64,000 nt of DNA. Source: Microbacterium sp. AG238. GTDB lineage: Bacteria > Actinomycetota > Actinomycetes > Actinomycetales > Microbacteriaceae. The stretch lies in contig NZ_RAQC01000001.1 in the NCBI RefSeq assembly GCF_003610405.1, forward strand, positions 124,001-188,000, written 5' to 3'. The notes beneath the pieces are model-generated. The model had not been told where the DNA came from. It saw only the letters and a program-made list of their open reading frames with translations, and ran no database searches. The translations under genes were made by a program, and so were the position numbers. Positions 26,760 through 35,973 of the stretch are shown in pieces; the first letter of the stretch is position 1; every line of letters starts with the position of its first letter.

Positions 26760-27716
26760 TCACCAGAGCCGGGCGATGTCCCACAGCTCCGTCGTCGCGG
26801 GGTCCGTCGCGCGGTGCTCCGGCGCTCGCTCCTGGAAGTCGCGGACGAGCTCGCCGACGCGGCGTCGGTACTCGGTGTCGGGGTGGGTCGCGGCGATGCG
26901 AACGAGGGGAGGGACGTCCATGTCGAGCACGAGGCGGACACGCGCTGCCGCGGCGGCGCGGGCGTCGGCCGCATCGAGCACCGCGAGCCCTGAACGCAGC
27001 GCATCGAGATAGTCGACGAGGACGGGCAGCTGCGCACGGTGCTGGGTGATCGATGACCCGTCTGCGCGTTCGCGCCAGTGCACGACGACGTCGGGGATCA
27101 CGTCGAAGGCTCGAGCGCGCGTGTACATCTGCTGCGCGACCAGCTGGTCTTCGTACAGGCGGTTCTCGGGGAAGCGCAGGTGATGACGACGCCAGAACTC
27201 GATACGGCTCGCTTTCGACCACGCGACGATGTTCCCCGAGGCCTCGGGATGATCGGCGAGAGTCACCCCGGTCCGCGCAGGCTGCGTGGCTGCCGCGACC
27301 CACGGCTGCACGGGCCCCGGGACATAACCCTCGTCGGTCGGTCGCAGCCGCACGTAGGCTCCGGCGACGAAGTCGGAACCCGATGCGTCGAGTGTGCTCA
27401 CCCATCGCTCGAGCGCGTTCGGGGTGAGGACGTCGTCGGCGTCGAGGAAAGCCACGACGGGCGTGTCGACGCGATCGAGGCCCGCATTCCTCGCGGCGCC
27501 GAGCCCCCGGGGACGGTCGTGCGAGACGACGTGGAACCGCCCGTCGGATGCGGCCGCATCGGCGAAGACGCGCCCCGTCGCGTCACGTGATCCGTCGTCG
27601 ATGAGGATCGCGGTCCAGTCGACGAGCGTCTGAGCGCGGAGCGAGGCGAGGGCGTCTTCGGCGTACGGGGCGACGTCGCGGCCGGGAACGATGACGGTGA
27701 CGACGGGCGAGCTCAC
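26760..27716 (-). CDS. Family 2 glycosyltransferase
   Basis: 318 residues. GT-A fold: VVTVIVPGRDVAPYAEDAL at the start, nucleotide-sugar motif IDDGSRDATG, and the metal-binding DxD stretch FLDADDVLTPNAL (about 93-105). The C-terminal ~100 residues are helical. It probably transfers a sugar to cell-wall polysaccharide, teichoic acid or glycolipid on the cytoplasmic face; the acceptor is unknown. GTG 27716 overlaps the nifS stop by four bases (GTGA), placing it at the end of the NAD operon with no obvious functional tie. It may simply be co-transcribed. Confidence 0.88.
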   Translation of the reverse strand: MSSPVVTVIVPGRDVAPYAEDALASLRAQTLVDWTAILIDDGSRDATGRVFADAAASDGRFHVVSHDRPRGLGAARNAGLDRVDTPVVAFLDADDVLTPNALERWVSTLDASGSDFVAGAYVRLRPTDEGYVPGPVQPWVAAATQPARTGVTLADHPEASGNIVAWSKASRIEFWRRHHLRFPENRLYEDQLVAQQMYTRARAFDVIPDVVVHWRERADGSSITQHRAQLPVLVDYLDALRSGLAVLDAADARAAAAARVRLVLDMDVPPLVRIAATHPDTEYRRRVGELVRDFQERAPEHRATDPATTELWDIARLW

Positions 27717-28843
27717 GAGCCCGATCGTACTGCTGAGACGGCGTCGGCCACGGCACGGGCGAGCTCCGACGCATCGGGCGGGGCCGCTCGATCGAAGCTG
27801 AACCTCACCGCGGTGCGCGCATCGTCGACATCCCGGCCCATCGCGATCAAGACGTGCGAGGGCTCGTCGCTTCCGGCGGCACAGGCCGATCCGCTGCTCG
27901 TCACGATCCCGCGCCGTTCCAGCTCGAGCAGCACGGCCTCGCCCGAGGTCGCGGCGAAGGTGAACGATGCGAGGCCCGGCAGCCTGAGGTCTGGGTCGCC
28001 GGTCACGCGCGCACCGGGCACGGTATCGAGGACGCGGCTCGTGAACGCCTCACGTGCGGCGGCGGCGCGCGCGGCGGCCGCGGGGCGCTCACGTTCGGCG
28101 AGTTCCAGCGCCACCGCGAGCCCGACGGCGCCCGCGACGTTCTGGGTACCGGAGCGACGCCCGCGCTCCTGGCCGCCGCCGTGCAGGACGGGCTCGAGCG
28201 GAATCCTTCCGCGCACGGCCAACAGGCCGATGCCCTGGGGTGCGCCGATCTTGTGCCCAGCGATGGAGAGTGCCGACGCCCCGGTGTCGGCGAGCGGCAG
28301 CCACCCGGCGGCCTGCACGGCGTCGACGTGCACCGGCACCGCTCCCGCGGCGCGCGCGATCGCGGCGACGTCCTGCACGGTTCCGACCTCGTTGTTGGCG
28401 TAGCCGACGCTCACGACGGCGGTGTCATCGCGCAACGCACCGGCGACGGCGTCGGGGGAGACGCGTCCGCTGGAGTCCACCGGGAGGACGTCGATCGCGT
28501 AACCGTGCATGCGCTGGAGGTAGTGGCAGACGGCGAGCACGGAATCGTGCTCCACCGCGGTCGTGACGATGTGGCCGGGACTGCGCCCGCGGGCTCCGAG
28601 CGCGATGCCCGCGATCGCGAGGTTGTTCGCCTCGGTGCCGCCGGACGTGAAGACGACGTCTCCCGCGCGCACGCCCAGCACGGCGGCGGCTCGGCGCCGG
28701 GCGTCGTCGAGTGCCCGTGCTACATCCTCGCCGACCGTGTGGATGCTGGACGGGTTGCCGAATCGGCCGGTGAGGAACGGGGCCATCGCCTCGAGCACCT
28801 CTCGGCGCACCGGCCCGCCCGCGGCGTGATCGAGGTAGAGCAT
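27713..28843 (-). CDS. nifS: Cysteine desulfurase (NifS/IscS-like) of the NAD operon
   Basis: 376-residue class V aminotransferase. It removes sulfur from cysteine for iron-sulfur cluster assembly. The PLP lysine is in SIAGHKIGAP (Lys about 198), TSGGTEANNLA binds the cofactor phosphate, and the persulfide-forming Cys lies in GSACAAGSDEPSH. The start overlaps the nadC stop by one base. Its place after nadA-nadB-nadC suggests that it supplies the [4Fe-4S] cluster of NadA, as for NifS in the B. subtilis nad locus (established there, inferred here). Confidence 0.93.
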   Translation of the reverse strand: MLYLDHAAGGPVRREVLEAMAPFLTGRFGNPSSIHTVGEDVARALDDARRRAAAVLGVRAGDVVFTSGGTEANNLAIAGIALGARGRSPGHIVTTAVEHDSVLAVCHYLQRMHGYAIDVLPVDSSGRVSPDAVAGALRDDTAVVSVGYANNEVGTVQDVAAIARAAGAVPVHVDAVQAAGWLPLADTGASALSIAGHKIGAPQGIGLLAVRGRIPLEPVLHGGGQERGRRSGTQNVAGAVGLAVALELAERERPAAAARAAAAREAFTSRVLDTVPGARVTGDPDLRLPGLASFTFAATSGEAVLLELERRGIVTSSGSACAAGSDEPSHVLIAMGRDVDDARTAVRFSFDRAAPPDASELARAVADAVSAVRSGS

Positions 28844-29703
28844 CAGGGCACGTCGACGACGAGGTCGAGCCCGAGGTCGAGAGCCGGTGCGGAATGCGTG
28901 AGGGCTCCCACCGAGATCACGTCGACACCCGTCTCGGCGATCGCGCGCACCGTCTCGAGCGAGACGCCGCCCGATGCCTCGACCGTCGCGCGCTCGCCGA
29001 TCATCTCGACACCGCGGCGGAGATCGTCGAGCGAGAAGTTGTCGAGCATGATCGTGTCGACACCCGCCGCGAGCACCGATTCGATCTGATCGACGCGATC
29101 GACCTCCACCTCGACGTGGGTTGTGTGGGGCAGGTGCGCCATCGCTCGCCGCAGCGCTTCGGTCAACGACGTTCCGTCTGCCGTGATCACGCCCAGATGG
29201 TTGTCCTTGAGCATGACGGCATCCGACAGCGAGAACCGGTGGTTGTGGCCGCCGCCGTCTCGAACGGCCTGCCGCTCGAGAATGCGCAGACCGGGTGTCG
29301 TCTTGCGGGTGTCGACGATGCGCGCCCGGGTGCCCGCGACCGCGTCGACGTACCGGCGGGTGAGGGTGGCGATCCCCGACATCCGCTGGGCGAAGTTCAG
29401 CCCGACGCGTTCTGCGGTCAGTACAGCGCGCGCCGGCCCCCGCACGATCGCCAGGGTCTCGCCCGGGGCGATTCGCGACCCGTCCGCGACCGCGATGTCG
29501 ACCTCGCAGTCGGCATCCGTGAGGGCGAACGCCGCCGCGAACACGCCGGACCCGCTGAAGACGCCGTCGACGCGCGAGACGAGCGCCGCCGTCGCACGAG
29601 CGGACTCGGGTACGAACGTACTGCTGGTGAGATCGCCCCAGGGGGCGTCCTCGTCGAGGGCGGGGCCGACGACGGCGACGATCTGGCGGGGAGTGAGCAT
29701 CAT
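28843..29703 (-). CDS. nadC: Nicotinate-nucleotide pyrophosphorylase (carboxylating)
   Basis: 286 residues; also called quinolinate phosphoribosyltransferase. It condenses quinolinate with PRPP, releasing CO2 and giving nicotinate mononucleotide. Characteristic segments are APWGDLTSSTFVPE near the N-terminus, LNFAQRMSGIATLT, DTRKTTPGLR, GGGHNHRFSLSDAVMLKDNH, and the C-terminal EASGGVSLETVR phosphate site. ATG 29703 overlaps the nadB stop (ATGA); ATG 29700 is also possible. Third step of the operon's pathway. Confidence 0.96.
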   Translation of the reverse strand: MMLTPRQIVAVVGPALDEDAPWGDLTSSTFVPESARATAALVSRVDGVFSGSGVFAAAFALTDADCEVDIAVADGSRIAPGETLAIVRGPARAVLTAERVGLNFAQRMSGIATLTRRYVDAVAGTRARIVDTRKTTPGLRILERQAVRDGGGHNHRFSLSDAVMLKDNHLGVITADGTSLTEALRRAMAHLPHTTHVEVEVDRVDQIESVLAAGVDTIMLDNFSLDDLRRGVEMIGERATVEASGGVSLETVRAIAETGVDVISVGALTHSAPALDLGLDLVVDVP

Positions 29704-31256
29704 GCGACCTTCTCGGAGAAGACGGCGGACGGGTCGTCGCGCCGGTGGTGCGCGCCGACCGACCCGGGGCGTTCGAGCGCGGCGGCCACGACGGAACGCG
29801 CGACGAGCAGCAGGTTGGCGTCCTCGTGCTCGCGCCGGGAGAGCGGCGTTGCCCGCGAACCCGACCACGCGTCGATCGTGCGCAGCGCGATACCGAGCCC
29901 GTCGGCGTCGCGGTCGAGCCCGACGTGCCGCCACATCAGCGACTGCAGGGCTTCGCGAGTGAACGAATCGCCCTGCGGCATCGTGTGCGGTCCGGCGGGC
30001 GACAGCGGCGACGACTCGGGGCGAGCGCCGGCCTCGGGGACGGCTGGTGCCATCCGCGGCGATACCGCCCGAGGCGAGCCGCTCGCGATGGCCGCCGCGG
30101 CGCGGATGCCGAACACGACGGCTTCGAGCAGTGAGTTCGATGCCAGACGGTTGGCCCCGTGCACGCCCGTGCGTGCGACCTCGCCGACGGCGAACAGCCC
30201 ATCGAGGTCGGTCCGGCCATCGAGATCGGTGGCCACGCCGCCCATCATGTAGTGCGCGGCGGGCGTGACGGGCACGGGATGCCGAGACCAGTCCCATCCC
30301 CGGGCGCGGACGGCCTCGTCGATCGTGGGGAAGCGGTGAGCGAGGAACGCAGCCGACGCCGTGGGCGTCGCGCGGAGCCCGGTCGCGTCGAGCAGCACCG
30401 GCCGACCGTCCTGACGCGCCATCGCCGTCGCGATCGCGCGGGCCACGATGTCTCGGGGGGCGAGCTCGGCGTCGGGGTGCGCATCGACGCAGAAGCGGTG
30501 CCCGCTCTCATCGACGAGAACTGCGCCCTCTCCGCGCACCGCCTCCGACACCAGCGTCCCGTCGATCAGCGCTGTGGGGTGGAACTGGACGAACTCCAGG
30601 TCGGCGACGGTCGCACCGGCGCGGAGGGCGAGGGCGAGGCCGTCTCCGGTCGCCACCGCGGGGTTGGTCGTGTGCGCGTAGAGCTGTCCGGCCCCACCGG
30701 TGGCGAGGACCACCGCGTCGGCCGCCAGAGTCTCGGTGAGCCCGCCCGAGAGCACGCGGACGCCCCTCGCGGCGCCGTCCGCGACCACGACCTCGGTGAC
30801 GAGAGTGTCGGTGCGGATCGTCACCGGCGAACGGTCGAGAGCCCGGTTCAGCGCCCGTTGGATTGCAGACCCCGTCGCGTCTCCGCCGGCGTGCAGGATG
30901 CGGGGGACCCGGTGCGCGCCCTCGAGGCCGAGCCGCAGCGCGCCGCTCTCGTCGCGGTCGAACGCGACCCCGATCGCCTCGAGCGCCGCGACGGCCCCCG
31001 GCCCCGACGATGCCAGCGTGTTCACCGCGGCGCGCTCGCCGAGGCCCGCACCGGCGCGAAGGGTGTCATCGACGTGGGCGAGCACCGAGTCGCCGGCGGC
31101 GGTCACCGCGGCGATGCCCCCTTGCGCGTAGGCGGTGTTGCCCTCGCCGAGCGTGCCCTTCGTGACGAGGACGACCTCGCAGCCCGCATCGGCGGCCCGC
31201 AGGGCGCACACGCCGCCGGCGAGGCCGGAGCCCACGACGACCACCCGCCGGGTCAT
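29700..31256 (-). CDS. nadB: L-aspartate oxidase
   Basis: 518-residue FAD enzyme converting L-aspartate to iminoaspartate, the first NAD-specific step. The FAD dinucleotide motif is VVVGSGLAGGVCAL at the N-terminus. Succinate-dehydrogenase-family motifs follow: NTAYAQGGIAAV, GRHR-type active-site loop HRVPRILHAGGDATG, QFHPTAL and HYMMGGVATDLDGRT. The C-terminal helical domain is shorter than in E. coli. ATG 31256 overlaps the nadA stop by four bases. Works directly with NadA, which takes up the unstable iminoaspartate. Confidence 0.96.
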   Translation of the reverse strand: MTRRVVVVGSGLAGGVCALRAADAGCEVVLVTKGTLGEGNTAYAQGGIAAVTAAGDSVLAHVDDTLRAGAGLGERAAVNTLASSGPGAVAALEAIGVAFDRDESGALRLGLEGAHRVPRILHAGGDATGSAIQRALNRALDRSPVTIRTDTLVTEVVVADGAARGVRVLSGGLTETLAADAVVLATGGAGQLYAHTTNPAVATGDGLALALRAGATVADLEFVQFHPTALIDGTLVSEAVRGEGAVLVDESGHRFCVDAHPDAELAPRDIVARAIATAMARQDGRPVLLDATGLRATPTASAAFLAHRFPTIDEAVRARGWDWSRHPVPVTPAAHYMMGGVATDLDGRTDLDGLFAVGEVARTGVHGANRLASNSLLEAVVFGIRAAAAIASGSPRAVSPRMAPAVPEAGARPESSPLSPAGPHTMPQGDSFTREALQSLMWRHVGLDRDADGLGIALRTIDAWSGSRATPLSRREHEDANLLLVARSVVAAALERPGSVGAHHRRDDPSAVFSEKVA

Positions 31257-32566
31257 GGCCGTGCCGCCAGCATCCGTTCGAGGGCGGCCCGCGCGGGAAC
31301 CGCCACATCGTCGGAGACCCGGATGCGGTTGGGCGTGCGTCCCTCGCGGAGTTCGTCGAGGACCCATGCGAGGTAGCCCGGGTGGATGCGGTACATCGTC
31401 GAACACGGGCACACCACGGGGTCGAGGCAGAAGATGCGGTGCTGCGGGTACTGCGCGGCGAGCCGCTGGACGAGGTTGATCTCGGTGCCCACCGCGAACA
31501 CCGTGGGTTCGGTCGCCCCGTCGATCGCGCGGCGGATGTACTCGGTCGACCCCGCCTCGTCTGCGGCATCCACGACCGGCATCGGGCACTCCGGGTGCAC
31601 GATCACGCGCACACCCGGGTGCTCCGCACGGGCCCGCTCGATCTGGGCGACGGTGAAGCGACGGTGCACGGAGCAGAACCCGTGCCAGAGGATGACCCGC
31701 GCGTCGCGCAGGGACGCCTCGTCGTTGCCGCCGAGCGGGCGGCGGGGGTTCCACATCGGCATGCGTTCGAGGGGCACGCCCATCGCTTTGGCGGTGTTGC
31801 GGCCGAGGTGCTGATCGGGGAAGAAGAGCACCCGCCGCCCCCGCGCGAACGCCCAGTCGAGCACCGTGCGGGCGTTCGAGGAGGTGCACACGATTCCGCC
31901 GTGCCGGCCGACGAAGCCCTTGATGGCGGCGGAGGAGTTCATGTAGGTGACGGGGATGACCGGGAGCAGCCCCTCGCCGTCGGGCGTGTCGAGGTCGCCG
32001 TAGATGTCCGCGAGCTGCTCCCAGCATTCCTCGACCTCGTCGATCGACGCCATGTCGGCCATCGAGCACCCGGCGGCGAGGTTCGGCAGGATGACGGACT
32101 GGTCGGGCTGGGAGAGCAGGTCGGCGGTCTCGGCCATGAAGTGCACACCGCAGAAGACGATCGCTTCGGCCTCGGGATGCGCGCGCGCCGCCTCGGCGAG
32201 CTGGAACGAATCGCCCACGTAGTCCGCGTGCCGGACGACCTCTTCGCGCTGGTAGAAGTGCCCCAGGACGACGACGCGGTCGCCGAGGGCGGCCTTGGCC
32301 TCGGCGATGCGGGCGTGCAGCTCGGTCTCGTCGGCGGTCCGGTAGTACTCGGGCAGCTCGCCCTGGCGCGGCGACCCCGTCGGGATGACGTCGCCCATCG
32401 ACGATCCCGGACCGTAGCCGGGCCGCGTGTCGAAGGTCCACGGCCCCGCGGCGAGGTCGGTGTTGCAGGTCTCGTCGGTCGACGCGCCGGCGACGATCGC
32501 CTGGATCCCGTGGTCGACGCTCGGGTCGATCGGTCGCGGAGCCAGCGTGAGCGGAGAAGTGGTCAT
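31253..32566 (-). CDS. nadA: Quinolinate synthase A
   Basis: 437 residues. It condenses iminoaspartate with DHAP to quinolinate using a [4Fe-4S] cluster. Three repeated-domain signatures are visible: VFCGVHFMAETADLL (Cys about 139), AAGCSMADM, and CTSSNA, with HPECPMP and the C-terminal CLDPVVCPCSTMYRIHP Cys-rich loop. The ~65 N-terminal residues ahead of the core are an actinobacterial extension. It follows the Nudix regulator by only ten bases; nadB overlaps its end. The pathway order nadA-nadB-nadC is complete here. Confidence 0.96.
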   Translation of the reverse strand: MTTSPLTLAPRPIDPSVDHGIQAIVAGASTDETCNTDLAAGPWTFDTRPGYGPGSSMGDVIPTGSPRQGELPEYYRTADETELHARIAEAKAALGDRVVVLGHFYQREEVVRHADYVGDSFQLAEAARAHPEAEAIVFCGVHFMAETADLLSQPDQSVILPNLAAGCSMADMASIDEVEECWEQLADIYGDLDTPDGEGLLPVIPVTYMNSSAAIKGFVGRHGGIVCTSSNARTVLDWAFARGRRVLFFPDQHLGRNTAKAMGVPLERMPMWNPRRPLGGNDEASLRDARVILWHGFCSVHRRFTVAQIERARAEHPGVRVIVHPECPMPVVDAADEAGSTEYIRRAIDGATEPTVFAVGTEINLVQRLAAQYPQHRIFCLDPVVCPCSTMYRIHPGYLAWVLDELREGRTPNRIRVSDDVAVPARAALERMLAARP

Positions 32567-32576
32567 GCGCGTTCCT

Positions 32577-33272
32577 TCATCGGGGGAGCGGCCCGCGGTC
32601 GGCGAGCTCGACGTCGTGGTTGTAGCGGTAGAGGCGGGCGGGACGGTGGCTGCCCGTGCGGAACTCCCGCGTCGGGATGAGGGTGCCCGACCCTTCGACC
32701 TGACGGCGGAAGTTGGCCGGGTCGAGGCGCTTGCCGCCGATCGCCTCGTACACCTCGCGGAGCTCCGCGAGGGTGAACAGCTCGGGCAGGAGGCCGTGCG
32801 CGATCCGGCTGTAGCCGACCTTGTTGCGCAACCGCCACAGTGCGTACTCGACGATGCTCCCGTGGTCGAACGCCAGCTCGGGCAGGTCTGCGGTGTCGAA
32901 CCACGCGACGTTCTCGTCCTCGGGCAGCGGGGTCGCGGCGATGTCCTCGCGCACGAGGGCCCAGTAGACGATCGACACGACACGCGAGGGCGAGCGCCCG
33001 ACGTCGCCGAACACGTAGAGCTGCTCGAGGTAGCTCGGCGCGAGCGCGGTGGTCTCGGCGAGGGTGCGGGATGCCGCAGCTTCGAGGTTCTCCGACACGT
33101 CGAGCCAGCCGCCCGGCAGGGCCCACTGACCTGCGTGCGGGTCGCGCGTGCGACGCACCAGCGGGAGCACGACGGAGGGGAGATCGCCACCCCCGTGGCG
33201 GAGGCTGAAGATCACGGTCGACACCGCGACCCGGATCTCGTCGTGCGTTGTCCCGCCGGTGGTTCGTGTCAT
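32577..33272 (-). CDS. nrtR: NrtR-type Nudix transcriptional regulator of NAD synthesis
   Basis: 231 residues. The N-terminal Nudix-like domain (about 10-140) contains LPGGWLDVSENLEAAASRTL where the Nudix box lies; several box residues (REUXEE) are replaced by SRTLAETT, as in non-hydrolytic regulators that bind ADP-ribose. The C-terminal winged helix (about 155-225) includes LPELFTLAELREVYEAIGG and LDPANFRRQVE. NrtR regulators repress NAD genes and are released by ADP-ribose (established for the family). The gene heads the nad operon, so autoregulation is likely. ATG 33272 is chosen over the upstream 33308, which lies within the likely promoter. Confidence 0.9.
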   Translation of the reverse strand: MTRTTGGTTHDEIRVAVSTVIFSLRHGGGDLPSVVLPLVRRTRDPHAGQWALPGGWLDVSENLEAAASRTLAETTALAPSYLEQLYVFGDVGRSPSRVVSIVYWALVREDIAATPLPEDENVAWFDTADLPELAFDHGSIVEYALWRLRNKVGYSRIAHGLLPELFTLAELREVYEAIGGKRLDPANFRRQVEGSGTLIPTREFRTGSHRPARLYRYNHDVELADRGPLPR

Positions 33273-33295
33273 CGTGACCCTAACTGCTCGAGCCG

Positions 33296-33316
33296 ATCTT
33301 ATAGTCATGGAGACAC
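33296..33316 (-). promoter_or_regulatory. Possible NrtR operator/promoter
   Basis: On the minus strand this reads GTGTCTCCATGACTATAAGA. GACTATAA resembles an NrtR half-site and TATAAG a -10 box. The opposite half-site is poor, so the call is tentative. Confidence 0.35.
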
Positions 33317-33380
33317 GAACCGCAAAACGGAGGACTCACAGCGGAGCACCGTACGCTGAGAGCCTTCCCGAGGAGGTCCT

Positions 33381-34553
33381 GTGCTGCTGGTCGACGTCAT
33401 CGTCGTGATCCTCCTCGTCGGCTTCTTCGCCATCGGCGTCACCCGGGGCCTCGTCGCGATCGCGGGGTCGCTCGCCGGGCTGGTCATCGGCTCGCTCCTG
33501 GCCGTGTGGGCCGTGCCGCTCATCGCGCCCGGCGTCGCCGACTGGGAGTACCGCTCGCTCGTGCTCGCCGTGTGCGCCATCGCGATCATCGCGCTGTGCA
33601 CCGCGCTCGGCACCGCTGTCGGAGCTGCCCTGCGCCGCGGCGTCGACCGGGCCAAGCTGCGCATCCTCGACCGCATCCTCGGCGCCGGCGGGGCAACGAT
33701 CGCCGGCGGCCTCGTGCTGCTCCTCGGCGCCGGCGCGGTGACCGCGAGCGGGATGCCCGTCGTCTCGACCGCTGTCGCGTCGTCGCGGGTGCTCTCGTTC
33801 ATCGACGGCCTGACCCCCGACCCGGTCGACACCGCGCTCGCCGAGGTCCGCGGGTTCGTCGTCGACGAGGGCATCCCGCGTATCGGCGAGCTTCTCCGCC
33901 CCGAAGTCGCGCCGACCGCACCCGCCGTCGCGCTCGACGATCCCGAACTGCAGCGCGCCGCGGCATCCGTCGCTCGCATCAGCGGAACGGCGTATGCCTG
34001 CGGCGTCTCGATGACCGGCTCCGGCTTCGTCGCCGCAGACGACCTCATCGTCACCAATGCCCATGTCGTGGCAGGTGTCGACACGCCCGTCGTCGAGCTT
34101 CCCGGTCGCGATGCGCGCGAGGGACGCGTGGTCTACTTCGACCCGATCGACGATCTCGCCGTCATCGCCGTCGGTGGTCTGGGCGCCGCACCCCTGCCGG
34201 TCGTCCCGCCGGTCGCGGCCGGTGCCGCCGTCGCGGTGCAGGGCTATCCGCTCGGCGGCCCGTTCACGAGCGGCGCCGCATTCGTGCTCTCGGTGGGCTC
34301 GGCGCCCGTCCCCGACATCTACGACCAGTCGAGCACGCCGCGTGAGATCTACGCGCTCGATGCCGACGTCCGCCCGGGCAACTCCGGCGGACCGCTGCTG
34401 ACCGACGCCGGCGAGGTCGCCGGCGTCGTGTTCGCGCGCGGGGCGGACGACGAGAGGCGAGGGTACGCGATGACGACGACGGAGCTGCTGCCCGTGCTCG
34501 CCGGAGTCTCCGCGGATGCTCCGGCAGTGCAGGCCGGGAGTTGCACGCGCTGA
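33381..34553 (+). CDS. Membrane-anchored serine protease (MarP-like, CvpA domain)
   Basis: 390 residues. An N-terminal CvpA/colicin V production domain has four transmembrane helices (about 5-130). An extracytoplasmic linker is followed by a trypsin-like domain with the full triad: His in VTNAHVVAG, Asp in PIDDLAVI, Ser in RPGNSGGPLL. A Cys pair (AYACGVS and the terminal SCTR) could form a disulfide, as in M. tuberculosis MarP. MarP supports acid and oxidative-stress resistance there; the role here is inferred. GTG 33381 follows AGGAGG by four bases. It is divergent from nrtR. Confidence 0.9.
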   Translation: MLLVDVIVVILLVGFFAIGVTRGLVAIAGSLAGLVIGSLLAVWAVPLIAPGVADWEYRSLVLAVCAIAIIALCTALGTAVGAALRRGVDRAKLRILDRILGAGGATIAGGLVLLLGAGAVTASGMPVVSTAVASSRVLSFIDGLTPDPVDTALAEVRGFVVDEGIPRIGELLRPEVAPTAPAVALDDPELQRAAASVARISGTAYACGVSMTGSGFVAADDLIVTNAHVVAGVDTPVVELPGRDAREGRVVYFDPIDDLAVIAVGGLGAAPLPVVPPVAAGAAVAVQGYPLGGPFTSGAAFVLSVGSAPVPDIYDQSSTPREIYALDADVRPGNSGGPLLTDAGEVAGVVFARGADDERRGYAMTTTELLPVLAGVSADAPAVQAGSCTR

Positions 34554-34597
34554 GCGGCACACCCGGTCGGCGCCTGCGCGGTCTCGCGCGGTGACGC

Positions 34598-34603
34598 TAT
34601 GCT
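34598..34603 (+). promoter_or_regulatory. -10 box ahead of the glycine riboswitch
   Basis: TATGCT about 30 bases before the first aptamer of the riboswitch. It gives a leader of roughly 250 bases before gcvT. Confidence 0.5.
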
Positions 34604-34624
34604 GATCGCGCAACTGAAGACAGG

Positions 34625-34815
34625 CCGCATGACGCACGCGGGAGAGCCCCGGAGCAATCCGGGCACCGAAGGAGCAAGCCTCCCCGCCAATCTCTCAGGT
34701 CCGCGTACCGCGCGCGTCCGGCCGCTCTGGAAAGCGATCCCCTCGGGGGTCCGCCGACGGTGAAAGCCGGGTCCGCCCGGTGAAACTCTCAGGCCCAAGA
34801 CAGAGGGGGAGTTCC
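34625..34815 (+). ncRNA. Tandem glycine riboswitch
   Basis: Two aptamers in series. The first includes GCGGGAGAGCCCC, CACCGAAGGAGCAAGCC and AATCTCTCAGG. The second includes GCTCTGGAAAGCGA, CGACGGTGAAAGCC, GAAACTCTCAGG and CCAAGACAGAGGGG, closing with CTCTG/CAGAG. These are the class-defining conserved strings. In other bacteria glycine binding turns on downstream gcv genes, which fits gcvT starting about 45 bases later. The ON/OFF mechanism (transcriptional or translational) cannot be decided by eye. Confidence 0.95.
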
Positions 34816-34860
34816 GGATGCCGCAGCCGTGGCAGCCGCCCGCCCGCAACGGGAGAACTC

Positions 34861-35973
34861 ATGTCAGATCCCCGCTCCACCGTCCTGCACCATCGCCACG
34901 CCGCCCTCGGCGCGTCCTTCACCGACTTCGGCGGCTGGCTCATGCCCGTGCGCTACACGTCCGACCTGGCCGAGCACCATGCCGTGCGCACCGCCGCGGG
35001 TCTGTTCGACATCTCGCACATGGCGGAATTCGAGGTGACCGGGTCCGTCGCCGGCGACTGCCTCGACGCCGCCCTCGCCGGCAGCCTCTCGACGATGACG
35101 GTCGGAAAGGCCAAGTACTCGCTCGTCCTCGCGGAGGACGGCGGGATCATCGACGACGTCATCGTCTACCGGCTCGACGACGACCGTTTCCTGATCATCG
35201 CCAACGCCGGCAACCGCGAGCCCGTGTGGGCTGCGCTGCAGGAACGGGCCGAAGGCTGGGACGTCGAGGTGCGAGACGTCACCGACGCGTACGCGCTCCT
35301 GGCCGTCCAGGGCCCCGCCGCACTCGCGGTGCTCGAGGCTACACCGGGCCTGTCGACGGCCGACGTCGCGCTCGCGGACACGCGGTACTACGCCTGGACC
35401 GCCGGCGAGTTCGCGGGCGAGCCGCTGCTCCTCGCACGCACCGGGTACACGGGCGAAGACGGATTCGAGCTGATGATCCCGGCTGCAGCCGCCGAAGCCC
35501 TCTGGGATGCCGTGCTCGCCGCGGGAGAGCCGTTCGGCCTCGTGCCGGCCGGGCTGGCCGCGCGCGACACTCTGCGGCTCGAGGCCGGGATGCCCCTCTA
35601 CGGACACGAGCTCTCGCTCGACGTCGCCCCGGCCCAGGCGGGACTCGACCGCGTGGTCGGCGCCGACAAGGGCGCGTTCGTCGGCCGTGAGGGTCTGACG
35701 AAACGCGCATCGGCATCCGCGCCCGTTCTCGTCGGTCTCGTGTCGGAGGGACGCCGCGCCGGTCGCGCCGGGTACGCCGTGCTCGGCCCCGACGGCGAGC
35801 GCGTCGGCGAGGTCACGAGCGGCGCGTTGAGCCCGACGCTCGGGCACCCGATCGCCATGGCCTACGTCGCGCCCGAACATGCCGCGCCCGGCACCGAGCT
35901 CGCGCTCGACGTCCGCGGCACCCGCATCCCCGCCACCGTCACCCCGCTGCCGTTCTACCGGAGGAAGAAATGA
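34861..35973 (+). CDS. gcvT: Glycine cleavage system T protein (aminomethyltransferase)
   Basis: 370 residues. It transfers the methylene group from lipoyl-bound aminomethyl to tetrahydrofolate and releases ammonia. Typical segments are [20 protein letters not shown] at the folate domain, [15 protein letters not shown], and [12 protein letters not shown] in the middle; the C-terminal barrel ends in [11 protein letters not shown] 34861 follows GGGAGAAC and the riboswitch leader. The stop overlaps gcvH (ATGA). An unrelated frame is open through the riboswitch and is not part of the gene. Confidence 0.97.
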   Translation: MSDPRSTVLHHRHAALGASFTDFGGWLMPVRYTSDLAEHHAVRTAAGLFDISHMAEFEVTGSVAGDCLDAALAGSLSTMTVGKAKYSLVLAEDGGIIDDVIVYRLDDDRFLIIANAGNREPVWAALQERAEGWDVEVRDVTDAYALLAVQGPAALAVLEATPGLSTADVALADTRYYAWTAGEFAGEPLLLARTGYTGEDGFELMIPAAAAEALWDAVLAAGEPFGLVPAGLAARDTLRLEAGMPLYGHELSLDVAPAQAGLDRVVGADKGAFVGREGLTKRASASAPVLVGLVSEGRRAGRAGYAVLGPDGERVGEVTSGALSPTLGHPIAMAYVAPEHAAPGTELALDVRGTRIPATVTPLPFYRRKK

